Source: Bradyrhizobium barranii subsp. barranii (GTDB lineage Bacteria; Pseudomonadota; Alphaproteobacteria; Rhizobiales; Xanthobacteraceae). Taken from it: a stretch of DNA of 64,000 bases. The notes under the pieces are model-generated. The model had not been told where the DNA came from. It ran no database searches and saw only the letters and a list, made by a program, of their open reading frames with translations. A program made the translations under genes and the position numbers. Below are positions 18,212 through 27,090 of this stretch, piece after piece (the stretch's first letter is position 1; each line of letters begins with the position of its first letter). The stretch lies in contig NZ_CP086136.1 in assembly GCF_017565645.3 (NCBI RefSeq), positions 186,001-250,000 on the forward strand, in the 5' to 3' direction.

Positions 18212-19340
18212 TCGCGGCCTTCGTGTCGATGCTGGTGACGACCGACATGCCCGGCACCAGCCGCGCCAGCAGCGGCTGGTTGTCGTCGAACTGGATGCGC
18301 ACGGGAATGCGCTGCACGACCTTGGTGAAATTGCCGGTCGCATTGTCCGGCGGCAGCAGGGCCACTTGCGCGCCGGTCGCGGGCGCAATGCGCTCGACCT
18401 TGCCGCGCAGCTTCTCGCGCGGGAAGCCATCGACGGTGATCTCGACCGGCTGGCCCGGCGCCACATGAGTGAGCTGGGTCTCCTTGTAATTCGCGATCAC
18501 GTAGACCTTCGGCAGCGGCACCACGTTGATGAGGTTGGTGCCGATGTTGACGTAGTCGCCGGGCTGCACCTGGCGCTCGCCGACGACGCCGTCGAACGGC
18601 GCGGTGATCCTGGTATAGCCGAGCTTCAGCTTCGCGCTCGCCAGCGTCGCCTTGGCCGCCGCGACATCGGCGGCGCGCTGCTTCTTGGTGCCCTGCAGAA
18701 CTTCGAGTTGATGCTGCTGCGCGGCGATGACGGCGCGACTGGCACGTACGTCGGCCTGCGCCTTCGCATAGCCCGCGACGGCCTGTTCCAACCGCTGCCG
18801 CGTGCCGGCCTCCGTCTGCGTCAGCGATTTCTGGCGATCCTGCTCCTGCCGGGCCTCGACTTCCAACGCTTCCGCTGACAGCTGCGCGGCCTGCGCCTGC
18901 GCGATGGTCGCATATTGCAGCTCGACCTGGTTGCTCAGATTGTCGAGCACGGCCTGCGCGGCGGCGACAGCGGCCTCGGACTGCGCGACCTGGGCCTGGT
19001 AGTCGGCGGGATCGATCTGGATCAGGAGATCGCCGGCCTTGACGCGCTGGAAGTCGGAGACCCCGACGGTTAGCACTTCGCCGGAGACGCGGCTAGCAAG
19101 CCGCGTCAGGTCGGCGCGCACATAGGCGTCGTTGGTGGTCTGGACCACGGCGTTGCCGACCCATTCGTCGAAGCGGAGCGTCGCCAGTGCCACGAAGGCG
19201 AGCGCGACGATCACGGCGAACAGGGGGATCGCGAGCCGGCCCCAGAGCGAGCTCGCCGGCCGCTGCGTCGGCTTCGGCGGCGGAGCCGGTGCCGCGGCCG
19301 GCGGTGGCGGTGGCGACGAGACTTGTTCCTGCTGACTCAC
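18198..19340 (-). CDS. EmrA/HlyD-type membrane fusion protein of an MFS efflux pump
   Basis: 380-aa periplasmic adaptor. Residues 1-30 are a Pro/Ala-rich cytoplasmic tail ('SSPPPPPAAAPAPPPKPT'), followed by one TM helix ('LWGRLAIPLFAVIVALAFVALATL'), the first lipoyl half ('AYVRADLTRLASRVSGEV'), a long Gln/Ala-rich coiled coil (~110-220), the second lipoyl half ('ITAPFDGVVGERQVQPGDYV') and a beta-barrel. The GTG start was chosen because GGGGG lies 6 nt upstream and the residues before it show no family similarity. It is translationally coupled to the MFS gene. Confidence 0.87.
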   Translation of the reverse strand: MSQQEQVSSPPPPPAAAPAPPPKPTQRPASSLWGRLAIPLFAVIVALAFVALATLRFDEWVGNAVVQTTNDAYVRADLTRLASRVSGEVLTVGVSDFQRVKAGDLLIQIDPADYQAQVAQSEAAVAAAQAVLDNLSNQVELQYATIAQAQAAQLSAEALEVEARQEQDRQKSLTQTEAGTRQRLEQAVAGYAKAQADVRASRAVIAAQQHQLEVLQGTKKQRAADVAAAKATLASAKLKLGYTRITAPFDGVVGERQVQPGDYVNIGTNLINVVPLPKVYVIANYKETQLTHVAPGQPVEITVDGFPREKLRGKVERIAPATGAQVALLPPDNATGNFTKVVQRIPVRIQFDDNQPLLARLVPGMSVVTSIDTKAANGGK

Positions 19341-19396
19341 GACATGCCCCCAAACCCGGCTTGCTTCACATCGCCCCCCGAAACGACGGTGCCACC

Positions 19397-20161
19397 TCAG
19401 ACCGTCTTCTCCGGCCACCGGCAGAGATCGTTGATCAGACACACCTCACAGCGCGGCTTGCGGGCGAGGCAAGTATAGCGGCCATGCAGGATCAGCCAAT
19501 GATGGGCGTGCAACATGAACTCGGCCGGGATCACCTTTTCGAGACCAAGCTCGACTTCGAGCGGCGTCTTGCCGGGCGCCATCCCGGTGCGGTTGCCGAC
19601 GCGAAACACATGCGTGTCCACCGCCATGGTGTGCTCGCCGAAGGCCATGTTGAGCACGACATTTGCGGTCTTGCGCCCAGCGCCGGGCAGCGACTCGATC
19701 TCGGCTCGCGTGCGCGGCACCTCGCCGCCGAAATCGCTGAGCACTTTTGCCGACAGCGCAATGACGTTCTTCGCCTTGGTGCGATAAAGGCCGATGGTCT
19801 TGATGTATTCGCGCAAGCGCTCTTCGCCGAGGTCGAGCATCTTCTGCGGCGTGTCGGCGATCTCGAACAATGCGCGCGTCGCCTTGTTGACCCCGGCATC
19901 GGTGGCCTGCGCCGACAGCACCACCGCGACCAGCAGCGTGAACGGATTGACGTGCTCGAGCTCGCCTTTCGGCTCCGGATTGGCTTTGCGGAAACGGCTG
20001 AAGACCTCATGGATCTCGGCCGGCGTCCAAGGTTTGGAATTGGGTCTTGTGGCCTTGAGCGATTTCCTGGCGGGAGCCCTCGGCTTCGCAACAGTGGCCT
20101 TTGCCTTTTTCTTCGGCACGGACGCTTTGCGCGGGGCCGGCTTGCGGGTGATTTTCGCCAT
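19397..20161 (-). CDS. nth: Endonuclease III (DNA glycosylase/AP lyase)
   Basis: 254-aa base-excision repair enzyme that removes oxidised pyrimidines and nicks AP sites. A Lys/Pro/Ala-rich ~45-residue N-terminal extension precedes the catalytic domain. The helix-hairpin-helix 'LPGAGRKTANVVLN' holds the catalytic Lys and 'MAVDTHVFRVGNR' the catalytic Asp. The 4Fe-4S motif C-x6-C-x2-C-x5-C is complete ('CLARKPRCEVCLINDLC'). Start at the ATG giving 'MAKITRKPAP'. It is divergent from the DUF2244 gene with only 22 bp between starts. Confidence 0.96.
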   Translation of the reverse strand: MAKITRKPAPRKASVPKKKAKATVAKPRAPARKSLKATRPNSKPWTPAEIHEVFSRFRKANPEPKGELEHVNPFTLLVAVVLSAQATDAGVNKATRALFEIADTPQKMLDLGEERLREYIKTIGLYRTKAKNVIALSAKVLSDFGGEVPRTRAEIESLPGAGRKTANVVLNMAFGEHTMAVDTHVFRVGNRTGMAPGKTPLEVELGLEKVIPAEFMLHAHHWLILHGRYTCLARKPRCEVCLINDLCRWPEKTV

Positions 20162-20183
20162 GATCCGGATATACTGAGGGACG

Positions 20184-20717
20184 ATGAGCACAGGCAACGA
20201 AATTGAGCGCGAGCGATCTGAGAGCGAGACGGAGCCTCAGATCTTTTCCGCGCTCCTGACGCCGCACCGCTCGCTGAACCGCACCGGCTTCCTCGCCGTG
20301 ATGCTGTTCCTGAGCGTGGTGAGCTTTGCCACCGGCCTCGCCTTCCTGATGATGGGTGCGTGGCCGGTGTTCGGCTTCTTCGGCCTCGACGTGCTGGTGA
20401 TCTGGTGGGCCTTCAAGGCTAATTTCCGCACCGCGCGGGCGCGCGAGGAGATTTCGGTCACGACGTCCGAGCTGCGGGTGCGGCGCGTCAGTCATCGCGG
20501 CCAGGTCGCCGAATGGACGTTCAATCCGCTCTGGGTCCGCCTCGACATGGAAGTCGACGAGGATTTTGGCATCGAGCATCTCTATCTGATCTCGCGCGGC
20601 CACCAGATCCAGATCGCCCGCTTCCTCGGTCCGGACGAAAAAGCACCTTTTTACAAAGGCTTGGTTGAGGCCCTGAACGCTGCCAAGCGCGGCCCGACCT
20701 ACAACCCGGTCTCCTGA
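20184..20717 (+). CDS. DUF2244 family integral membrane protein
   Basis: 177 aa. Two adjacent TM helices ('GFLAVMLFLSVVSFATGLAFLMMGAWPVFGFFGLDVLVIWWAFKANFR' region, about residues 38-80) and a soluble C-terminal domain containing 'EWTFNPLWVRLDM' and 'LISRGHQIQIARFLGPDEK', the pattern of the DUF2244 family. Function unknown. Neighbours on both sides are DNA-repair genes. Confidence 0.8.
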   Translation: MSTGNEIERERSESETEPQIFSALLTPHRSLNRTGFLAVMLFLSVVSFATGLAFLMMGAWPVFGFFGLDVLVIWWAFKANFRTARAREEISVTTSELRVRRVSHRGQVAEWTFNPLWVRLDMEVDEDFGIEHLYLISRGHQIQIARFLGPDEKAPFYKGLVEALNAAKRGPTYNPVS

Positions 20718-20772
20718 GTCCGGATCGGAAATCGGGTGGTTTCGGCCCGGCGCCACGCCTACATTTCCAGTC

Positions 20773-21669
20773 ATGATGACACTCGCCATAAATGACCAGC
20801 GCCTGGCCAAGCCGGGCTCCCAGAACGCCGCGTTGCGCGATTACGACTCCGTGCGCCGGGCGATCGCATTCATCTCGGAGAACTGGCGCACCCAGCCGGC
20901 CATCGAAGCGATGGCCGATGCGGCGGGCGTCACGCCGGATGAGCTGCACCATCTGTTCCGCCGCTGGGCCTCGATCACGCCGAAGGCGTTCATGCAGGCG
21001 CTGACGCTCGATCACGCCAAGGGACTGTTGCGGGACTCCGCGAGCATTCTCGATGCCGCGCTCGACTCAGGTCTTTCAGGACCGGGCCGGCTGCACGATC
21101 TCTTCGTCACCCATGAAGCGATGTCGCCCGGCGAATGGAAGAACGGCGGCGCGGGTCTCACCTTGCGCTACGGCTTCCATCCCTCGCCCTTCGGCACGGC
21201 GATCGTGATCGCCACCGACCGCGGCCTGTCAGGCCTTGCGTTCGCCGATCCCGGTGAGGAGAAGGTCGCGCTCGCCGACATGACGCGGCGATGGCGCAAC
21301 GCAACTTACGTCGAGGATCACGAAGGCACCGCGCCGCTCGCACAGCGCATCTTCGACACCAAGCTGTGGCGGCCGGACCAGCCGTTGCGCGTGGTGATGA
21401 TCGGCACCGATTTCGAGGTGCGGGTGTGGGAGACGCTGCTGAAGATCCCGATGGGTCGCGCGGTGTCCTATTCCGACATCGCCTGCAACATCAACAGCCC
21501 GAAGGCCTCACGCGCCGTCGGCGCTGCGGTCGGCAAGAACCCGGTCTCGTTCGTCGTGCCCTGCCACCGCGCGCTCGGCAAGAGCGGCACGCTCACCGGC
21601 TATCACTGGGGCATCACCCGCAAGCAGGCGATGCTGGGCTGGGAAGCCGGGCAGCTGGGGATGCAGTGA
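20773..21669 (+). CDS. AraC-type / methylated-DNA--protein-cysteine methyltransferase fusion (Ada-like)
   Basis: 298-aa bifunctional protein. Residues ~20-120 form an AraC helix-turn-helix domain ('IEAMADAAGVTPDELHHLFRRWASITPKAFMQ'), ~130-200 the RNase-H-like N-terminal Ogt half, and ~205-295 the alkyltransferase domain with the acceptor 'PVSFVVPCHRALGKSG' (PCHR Cys) and the Tyr/Arg helix 'GRAVSYSDIACNINSPKASRAVGAAVGKNP'. It removes alkyl groups from O6-guanine irreversibly. The Cys4 zinc domain of E. coli Ada is absent, so phosphotriester sensing is not expected. Confidence 0.92.
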   Translation: MMTLAINDQRLAKPGSQNAALRDYDSVRRAIAFISENWRTQPAIEAMADAAGVTPDELHHLFRRWASITPKAFMQALTLDHAKGLLRDSASILDAALDSGLSGPGRLHDLFVTHEAMSPGEWKNGGAGLTLRYGFHPSPFGTAIVIATDRGLSGLAFADPGEEKVALADMTRRWRNATYVEDHEGTAPLAQRIFDTKLWRPDQPLRVVMIGTDFEVRVWETLLKIPMGRAVSYSDIACNINSPKASRAVGAAVGKNPVSFVVPCHRALGKSGTLTGYHWGITRKQAMLGWEAGQLGMQ

Positions 21670-21677
21670 GCGAGATG

Positions 21678-21769
21678 CCGTAGGGTGGGCAAAGGCGCAT
21701 AGCGCCGTGCCCACCATTCTTCCGCGATCGCTGACACATGGTGGGCACGCTACGCCTTGCCCACCTACG
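21678..21769. repeat. Palindromic repeat, family 2 copy A
   Basis: A 92-bp inverted repeat between convergent genes. The left end reads GCCGTAGGGTGGGCAAAG and the right end CTTGCCCACCTACG, with an inner pair CGTGCCCACCAT...ATGGTGGGCACG. The same ends and inner pair recur at 42953-43052 and 57734-57865. Confidence 0.85.
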
Positions 21770-21790
21770 ACTCCGCGCTTGTGGCGAAGC

Positions 21791-22414
21791 TCAGCCCGCC
21801 AGATCCAGCTTCGACGCCACCGTCGAATCCGCATTGAGCCGGTAGATGATCGGCACACCGGTCGCGAGCTCGCGCTTCAAAATGCCTTCGGGCGAGAGCT
21901 TTTCCAGCACCATGATCAGCGCGCGCAGCGAGTTGCCGTGGGCGGCGACCAGCGTGCGCTTGCCGTTGAGCACGCCGGGCAGGATCTCCTGCACGTAATA
22001 GGGCAGCGCGCGCGCCAGCGTATCCTTCAGGCTTTCGCCGCCGGGCGGCGGCACGTCGTAGGAGCGGCGCCAGATCAGCACCTGGTCCTCGCCCCATTTC
22101 TTGCGGGCATCGTCCTTGTTGAGGCCGGAGAGATCGCCGTAGTCGCGCTCGTTCAGCGCGAGGTCTTTGGAGGTCGGCAGGCCCTTCTGGTCGAGCTCGC
22201 CGAGAATGAGATCGAGCGTGTGCTGCGCGCGCGTCAAGACCGAGGTGTAGGCGACGTCGAACACGAGGCCCTGCGCCTTCAGCTTGCGGCCGGCTTCCGT
22301 GGCTTCCTTCACGCCCAGCTCGGTGAGATCAGGATCCTTCCAGCCCGTGAACAGGTTCTTCAGATTCCACTCGCTCTGACCGTGGCGGACGAGCACGAGG
22401 AGACGTTCGCTCAT
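21791..22414 (-). CDS. gpmA: 2,3-bisphosphoglycerate-dependent phosphoglycerate mutase
   Basis: 207-aa glycolytic enzyme interconverting 3- and 2-phosphoglycerate. The phosphohistidine motif '[10 protein letters not shown]' (His11), '[12 protein letters not shown]', the acid '[11 protein letters not shown]' and the second His in '[12 protein letters not shown]' are all present. The length is that of the shorter alphaproteobacterial dPGM, lacking part of the E. coli C-terminal tail. It follows dapB on the same strand after 106 bp. Confidence 0.95.
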   Translation of the reverse strand: MSERLLVLVRHGQSEWNLKNLFTGWKDPDLTELGVKEATEAGRKLKAQGLVFDVAYTSVLTRAQHTLDLILGELDQKGLPTSKDLALNERDYGDLSGLNKDDARKKWGEDQVLIWRRSYDVPPPGGESLKDTLARALPYYVQEILPGVLNGKRTLVAAHGNSLRALIMVLEKLSPEGILKRELATGVPIIYRLNADSTVASKLDLAG

Positions 22415-22520
22415 TGACTGCTTTCCATTCAGGTTATTGTTGGGGAATGATCTTGGCGGAAAGCCGCTTCACATCTTGCGCTGACGCGGCCCTTCGGGTC
22501 CGGTTCATGCTCCAGCTCGC

Positions 22521-23336
22521 TCAGATGTCTGCGAGACCGAGCACGTCGGCCATGGAGTAGTGCCCCGGCTTCTTGCCATGCGCCCACAGCGCCGCCTTGA
22601 GCGCGCCGTGTGCGAACAGCATGCGGTCTTCGGCGAGATGCGACAGTGTCAGGCGTTCGAACGGACCGAGGAAGGTCACGCTGTGCTCGCCGGCGACGGT
22701 GCCGCCGCGCAAGGAGGCAAAGCCGATGTCGCCCGGCTTGCGCGCGCCGGTGATGCCGTCGCGGCCGCGGTCCGAATGCTCATCGAGCGAGATGCCGCGG
22801 CCGGCGGCAGCGGCCTGGCCCAGCATCAGCGCAGTGCCCGAGGGCGCATCGATCTTCATGCGGTGGTGGGTTTCCACGACTTCGATATCGAAGCTCTCGT
22901 CGAGTGCCTTGGCGACGCGCTTGACCACCGCCGCGAGCAGATTGACGCCCAGGCTCATATTGCCCGACTGCACCACGACCGCACGGTTGGTGACGCTCTT
23001 GATCACGGCGTTGTCGGAGGCCGACAGTCCGGTGGTGCCGATGACGTGCACGATGCCGCGTTCGGCCGCGATCGCGACATTGGCGATGGTCGCGGCCGGC
23101 ACGGTGAAATCCAGGATGCCGTCGGCGTCCTTCGACATCGCCCAGAGGTCGGCCGAGAGTTTGACGCCGTTGGCCGGCAGGCCCGCGAGTACGCCGGCAT
23201 CCTTGCCAAGCAGCTCCGAGCCGGGCGCCTCCAGGGCTCCCGCCAGCACCGCGCCTTCGGTGTCGGCAATCGCTCGTGCCAGCGCCCGGCCCATCCGGCC
23301 GCCTGCCCCAGCAACAATCAGACGCATATCGGACAT
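22521..23336 (-). CDS. dapB: 4-hydroxy-tetrahydrodipicolinate reductase
   Basis: 271-aa NAD(P)H-dependent enzyme of the diaminopimelate/lysine pathway. N-terminal Rossmann motif '[14 protein letters not shown]', the NAD(P) region '[15 protein letters not shown]', the catalytic '[21 protein letters not shown]' with the His-His and Lys active-site cluster, and a C-terminal substrate domain. Start at the ATG giving MSDMRLIV; a second ATG three codons later is possible. It marks the left border of the secretion island. Confidence 0.97.
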   Translation of the reverse strand: MSDMRLIVAGAGGRMGRALARAIADTEGAVLAGALEAPGSELLGKDAGVLAGLPANGVKLSADLWAMSKDADGILDFTVPAATIANVAIAAERGIVHVIGTTGLSASDNAVIKSVTNRAVVVQSGNMSLGVNLLAAVVKRVAKALDESFDIEVVETHHRMKIDAPSGTALMLGQAAAAGRGISLDEHSDRGRDGITGARKPGDIGFASLRGGTVAGEHSVTFLGPFERLTLSHLAEDRMLFAHGALKAALWAHGKKPGHYSMADVLGLADI

Positions 23337-23439
23337 GGTTCACCCTCTCCACGCCCTATAGCGGGAGCGGGCCGTTCCGGCAACCGATCAGGCCTTCAAA
23401 AGGGCCGTGGCGCGGGTCTCCCCGCGCACAGACGCAATG

Positions 23440-24450
23440 CTAGAGCATGAGCTCCAAGTCTTTCCTGAGCACGATCTGGCCATCGCGCTCGACAACATAA
23501 GTGGCCTTGTAGGAGCCGCGTTCCCACCCCCCGGGAGGTCGCTTCTTCCCCGCGAAGAGCATGAATTGCGCCTTGTTGGCCTGAAGTGGTGCAGACCGAT
23601 TTTCCGCGATGACGTTGTCGAGGGGATCCTTGATGACCAGCCATTGCGCATCGCCTGCCTTCAGCCCGATGGCCCGCACGAACGCGACGATTGCCATCGA
23701 ACCGGCGGACGGCTTTTGGCTCTCGGCACTGCCGTCCTCGATGAGTTCCATCGTGACCGGCCCCGTCGTAAAGCCTGCATTGAGGATGGCTCGTTCCTGG
23801 TACTCGAGTTTCGGGCGGAGGGCAGCAAGCCAGAGCGATTGACCGCCCTCGCAAGACTCGGGACGAACGCCATACGCAAAGGGATCGACCACCGCGCCAT
23901 TGTGCCTCACGGTGAAATGCAGGTGAGGATACTCAGTGAGGCCGGAGAGTCCGACACGGCCGATCGGCTGTCCGAGGTCGACCTTGTCTCCAGGCTTGAC
24001 CAGCACACTGCCGGCGGCGAGGTGGCAGTACTGGGTTTCCCACTGCTCCGGATGTTCGATGACGACGCCATTGCCACATTCGGCCTCGCGCACCGCTTCG
24101 CGTCCCGATTTTGTGAAAGCGCCGTCCGGAGCGTCATTGCGTGTACGAAGAATGCGGCCGCCCGCCGCTGCGCGCACGTCCACGCCGGCCTTTTGCACTG
24201 CCAGTGAGGGCAAACGAAAATCGGTGCCGTTATGGTCGTCATAAGTCAGCGTGCCGCACTTGTAATCTCGCGCCGACCGCGATGGATCGAGATCCGTGTA
24301 ATTCTGGATGTAGCAGGTGTGGCCAGGCTCGCAGGCAATCGGCAGCGCCAATTGAATGCTCTGGGCATGGGCAGGGAAGCCGGCCCCGGCCAATGCCAGG
24401 GCAGCAAACATCCGGTAGAGGAAACCTGCGCAGCCCATGCGCCTCGACAT
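23440..24450 (-). CDS. M23 (LytM-type) metallopeptidase, exported
   Basis: 336 aa with an N-terminal signal peptide ('FLYRMFAALALAGAGFPAHA'). The M23 zinc motifs are present: H-x3-D as 'HNGTD' (~residues 72-76) and H-x-H as 'PHLHFTV' (~175), with 'VRAAAGGRI' and 'VVIEHPEQWETQYCHL' between. A C-terminal ~120-residue domain of unknown type follows. Such enzymes cut peptidoglycan cross-links, though some members lack activity; here the ligands look intact. It is the last gene of the secretion operon, 17 bp after the LuxR gene, so it may remodel the wall for the exporter. Confidence 0.82.
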   Translation of the reverse strand: MSRRMGCAGFLYRMFAALALAGAGFPAHAQSIQLALPIACEPGHTCYIQNYTDLDPSRSARDYKCGTLTYDDHNGTDFRLPSLAVQKAGVDVRAAAGGRILRTRNDAPDGAFTKSGREAVREAECGNGVVIEHPEQWETQYCHLAAGSVLVKPGDKVDLGQPIGRVGLSGLTEYPHLHFTVRHNGAVVDPFAYGVRPESCEGGQSLWLAALRPKLEYQERAILNAGFTTGPVTMELIEDGSAESQKPSAGSMAIVAFVRAIGLKAGDAQWLVIKDPLDNVIAENRSAPLQANKAQFMLFAGKKRPPGGWERGSYKATYVVERDGQIVLRKDLELML

Positions 24451-24467
24451 CGCGGAGAACCCCGTAC

Positions 24468-25703
24468 TCAGTCAGGCGAACGTTTGCCGGCCGTCCGCAA
24501 TCTCATCGGATCCTCTTCGTCCAATCGACAGTCGGAGGCCGGCCGGCTCACCCAGTTCTCGCGCCTGCCAGCGCCAAAAGGCGACTGGGTGAGATGATAC
24601 AAGAGAAAGAACTCCGACTGTCGGTTGATCCCCAGTTTGAGCATGATCCTCTTGGTGTAGGTTCGCACCGTTGCCTCGGTCAGCCCAAGCTCGGCTCCAA
24701 TATCGCGAGGGCACTGGAATTGAAGAATCCGGGCGACGATTCTTTCCTCAGCCCAGTTCAAGCCGAAGGCAGATGCGATGCAGTGCGCGCCCTGCACGTC
24801 ATCGAATTGCGGCACGACGATGAGGGCCTGTCCCAGCTTGTCATGCGTTGGAACAGCGCCGATCTTGGCGAAGGCGAACTGCTGACGATCCGTCGAGAGC
24901 GGTACCGTAGTGTTGAACCATCCATGAGTCCCGCTCTCGATGAGCACTTTCCCGATTGCCCCCCGCAAGCTCTCGGTCACGGAAGCGCATGAGCCAGCAA
25001 GCCTGCCTCCTTCCATCCTGAGCAACTCGCGCTTGGCAAGCAGCACGCGTCCACCACGATTGACTGCGTAAATGTGCAGGCCCTGGTCCACGACGATGGC
25101 GGGAAAGGTCAGCTCTTCGAGCCAGAGTTGCGCATCGACCTGCCCCGGCGTTTGCCGGGCAAGTGAATGAGCAGCCTTCCATAACGGGCGCACGGTATGC
25201 GCCAAGCCGGGAATCTCCGATGCCGCAAGCGCGGCCGGTCGCCATCCGGCCACGAACACGACCGTGGTTCGCTCATCGGAAGCAAACCTGCCAATGACTG
25301 AATGACTCTTTACCGGGGGTTCCGCGCCGATCAACTTGCGGACGAAGGAGGTCCGGGAATTGATCGGCTCGAGCGAGGCGACGTCCTCGGCCGTACCCTT
25401 GCGCGCAAATCGCTCAACCATCGCCGCGCATGACGGATCGGCAGGAGCATCTCCGATCCTGGCTTCTTCCAGCCCGGAGGCGGATAGCATGGCTACGTAG
25501 CAGCTCCGGCAGCCGAGCAATTCCGCCATGGCCTTCGCGAAATATTCCATTGCGGCCTGTTGCGGGCGTGGCTCCGGACAAGACCCAGACGGACCGCATC
25601 CGTCATTGCCTTGCTTCGAGGCGCGCTCGACGCAATCGGAACGAAAATCATCCTGTGCGGAAGGTAGTGCCTTACTGCACTCATGCACGGTCGCCTCCCT
25701 CAT
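24468..25703 (-). CDS. LuxR-type transcriptional regulator of the secretion operon
   Basis: 411 aa. The C-terminal helix-turn-helix is of LuxR/FixJ type ('LNWAEERIVARILQFQCPRDIGAELGLTEATVRTYTKRIMLKLGI', about residues 320-375). The N-terminal ~300 residues lack a receiver or autoinducer domain that I can recognise; a PAS-like segment is possible around 'FPAIVVDQGLHIYAVNRGG'. The start is uncertain: ATG 25703 or GTG 25715, neither with a good ribosome site. It lies between the fusion-protein gene and the M23 gene, so it is most likely an autoregulator of the operon. Signal unknown. Confidence 0.75.
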   Translation of the reverse strand: MREATVHECSKALPSAQDDFRSDCVERASKQGNDGCGPSGSCPEPRPQQAAMEYFAKAMAELLGCRSCYVAMLSASGLEEARIGDAPADPSCAAMVERFARKGTAEDVASLEPINSRTSFVRKLIGAEPPVKSHSVIGRFASDERTTVVFVAGWRPAALAASEIPGLAHTVRPLWKAAHSLARQTPGQVDAQLWLEELTFPAIVVDQGLHIYAVNRGGRVLLAKRELLRMEGGRLAGSCASVTESLRGAIGKVLIESGTHGWFNTTVPLSTDRQQFAFAKIGAVPTHDKLGQALIVVPQFDDVQGAHCIASAFGLNWAEERIVARILQFQCPRDIGAELGLTEATVRTYTKRIMLKLGINRQSEFFLLYHLTQSPFGAGRRENWVSRPASDCRLDEEDPMRLRTAGKRSPD

Positions 25704-25728
25704 AGGCCGGCCCACCCCTTACCAGCGC

Positions 25729-27090
25729 TTAATTCTCCCTGAACGCACGGTTGATCCGTAACGTCATCGGCTGCAAAAGATATTCCGCAAAGGTTCGTTC
25801 CCCCGTCTCGACAAATATCTCGACAGGCATTCCAGGCATCAATGTGGAGATGTAGGAGGCCGTCGGCGCGTTGGGGTCGAGCTCAACCTCGGCCAAATAG
25901 GAGCTGTCGCCGGAATGGGTGTCGGTCAGTGCGTCTGCCGCAACGCCGACCACCCTTCCCTCAAGCATCGGCCGGCGGCGAATGTTCAGCGCGTGAACCC
26001 GCACACGCGCCATCTGTCCGACATAGACCTCTTCCCGATCGGCAGGCTTCAATGTCGCCTCGATGACAAGCCGATCTTGCATCGGAACGATTTCCAAAAG
26101 GGTTTCCCGAGGTCCAAGCACGGCATTGAGGTCCCTGCTGTTGAGGCCGACGATCCTTCCACTTTCCGGGGCACGCAATTCAGACCGGACAAGCTGGGCA
26201 CGCAACGCGGCAATTCGATGTCTGAGGTCGCCGATCTCCTCGCTCGTCGCATGCCGCTGCTTGGCGATATCCTGATTTTGGTTGAACCCCAGTTGCCTGC
26301 GTCTGTCCTGCAACTCCGCGATCTTGCCCTGCATCTCCGAGATTGACGCGGCATTGCGATCGACCTGTCCGGTGGCCTCGGCTTCGGCCCGTTGCAAGGC
26401 CAGCAAACGTGGTTTCCGGGCGAGGCCCTTTGCGAGGAGATAACTCGTGTCGGCGATTTCTTCCCGCAACAGCTTGAGTTGCTGTTCAAGCCCTTGGGTG
26501 TTGCTCTGCAGGCCGCGGATGGTGTCCGCGTTTTGCAGCATCTGCTGATCGATCACCTTGCGCTCGTTCTCAATCGCGGCCAGTCGCGCGGCAAATTCGG
26601 CCTCCTGGGTTTGAATGGCGATACGTGCGGAGAGACGCGTCGCACTTTCCCGCAATTCGTCCGGAAACCGGATTGACTTCGCGGCGTCCTGCTCCGCCGC
26701 CAGCCGGGCCTCCATCGCCAGATCAGCAAAGAACTTGGTTTCGAGGGAACCAAGGCTCCCTTCGATCTGCGCGGTGTCGAGCCGTGCAATGAGTTGACCG
26801 GCTTCGACGTGATCGTTCTCCCGGACATAGATCGATTTGATGATTCCGCCTTCCAGATGTTGCACAGCCTTGCGCTTCGAATGGACCTTGATGAATCCTG
26901 GTGCCACGACAGCGCCGCGGAGCGGAACCGTGGTTGCCCACAAGCCGAAGCCGCAAAATTGCAGGACGAGCAATACACAGCCCCATGCGATGATCCGTCG
27001 CATGTCGGATCGCGGTTGCTCCGTCGGCCAGGTCTTCGACGGACCTGCAACAGGCGCGGACATCGCGGAGGCATGACCGGTCTGCGTCAT
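25729..27090 (-). CDS. Type I secretion periplasmic adaptor (HlyD/PrsE family)
   Basis: 453-aa membrane fusion protein. One N-terminal TM ('IIAWGCVLLVLQFCGFGLWATTVPL'), the T1SS signature 'GAVVAPGFIKVHSKRKAVQHLEGGIIKSIYV', a long alpha-helical coiled coil (~130-300), a second lipoyl half ('LRAPESGRIVGLNSRDLNAVLGPRE') and a C-terminal beta domain ending 'PGMPVEIFVETGERTFAEYLLQPM', which is diagnostic of HlyD/PrtE/PrsE. It links the ABC exporter to an outer-membrane channel. The start overlaps the ABC gene stop by four bases. Confidence 0.93.
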   Translation of the reverse strand: MTQTGHASAMSAPVAGPSKTWPTEQPRSDMRRIIAWGCVLLVLQFCGFGLWATTVPLRGAVVAPGFIKVHSKRKAVQHLEGGIIKSIYVRENDHVEAGQLIARLDTAQIEGSLGSLETKFFADLAMEARLAAEQDAAKSIRFPDELRESATRLSARIAIQTQEAEFAARLAAIENERKVIDQQMLQNADTIRGLQSNTQGLEQQLKLLREEIADTSYLLAKGLARKPRLLALQRAEAEATGQVDRNAASISEMQGKIAELQDRRRQLGFNQNQDIAKQRHATSEEIGDLRHRIAALRAQLVRSELRAPESGRIVGLNSRDLNAVLGPRETLLEIVPMQDRLVIEATLKPADREEVYVGQMARVRVHALNIRRRPMLEGRVVGVAADALTDTHSGDSSYLAEVELDPNAPTASYISTLMPGMPVEIFVETGERTFAEYLLQPMTLRINRAFREN

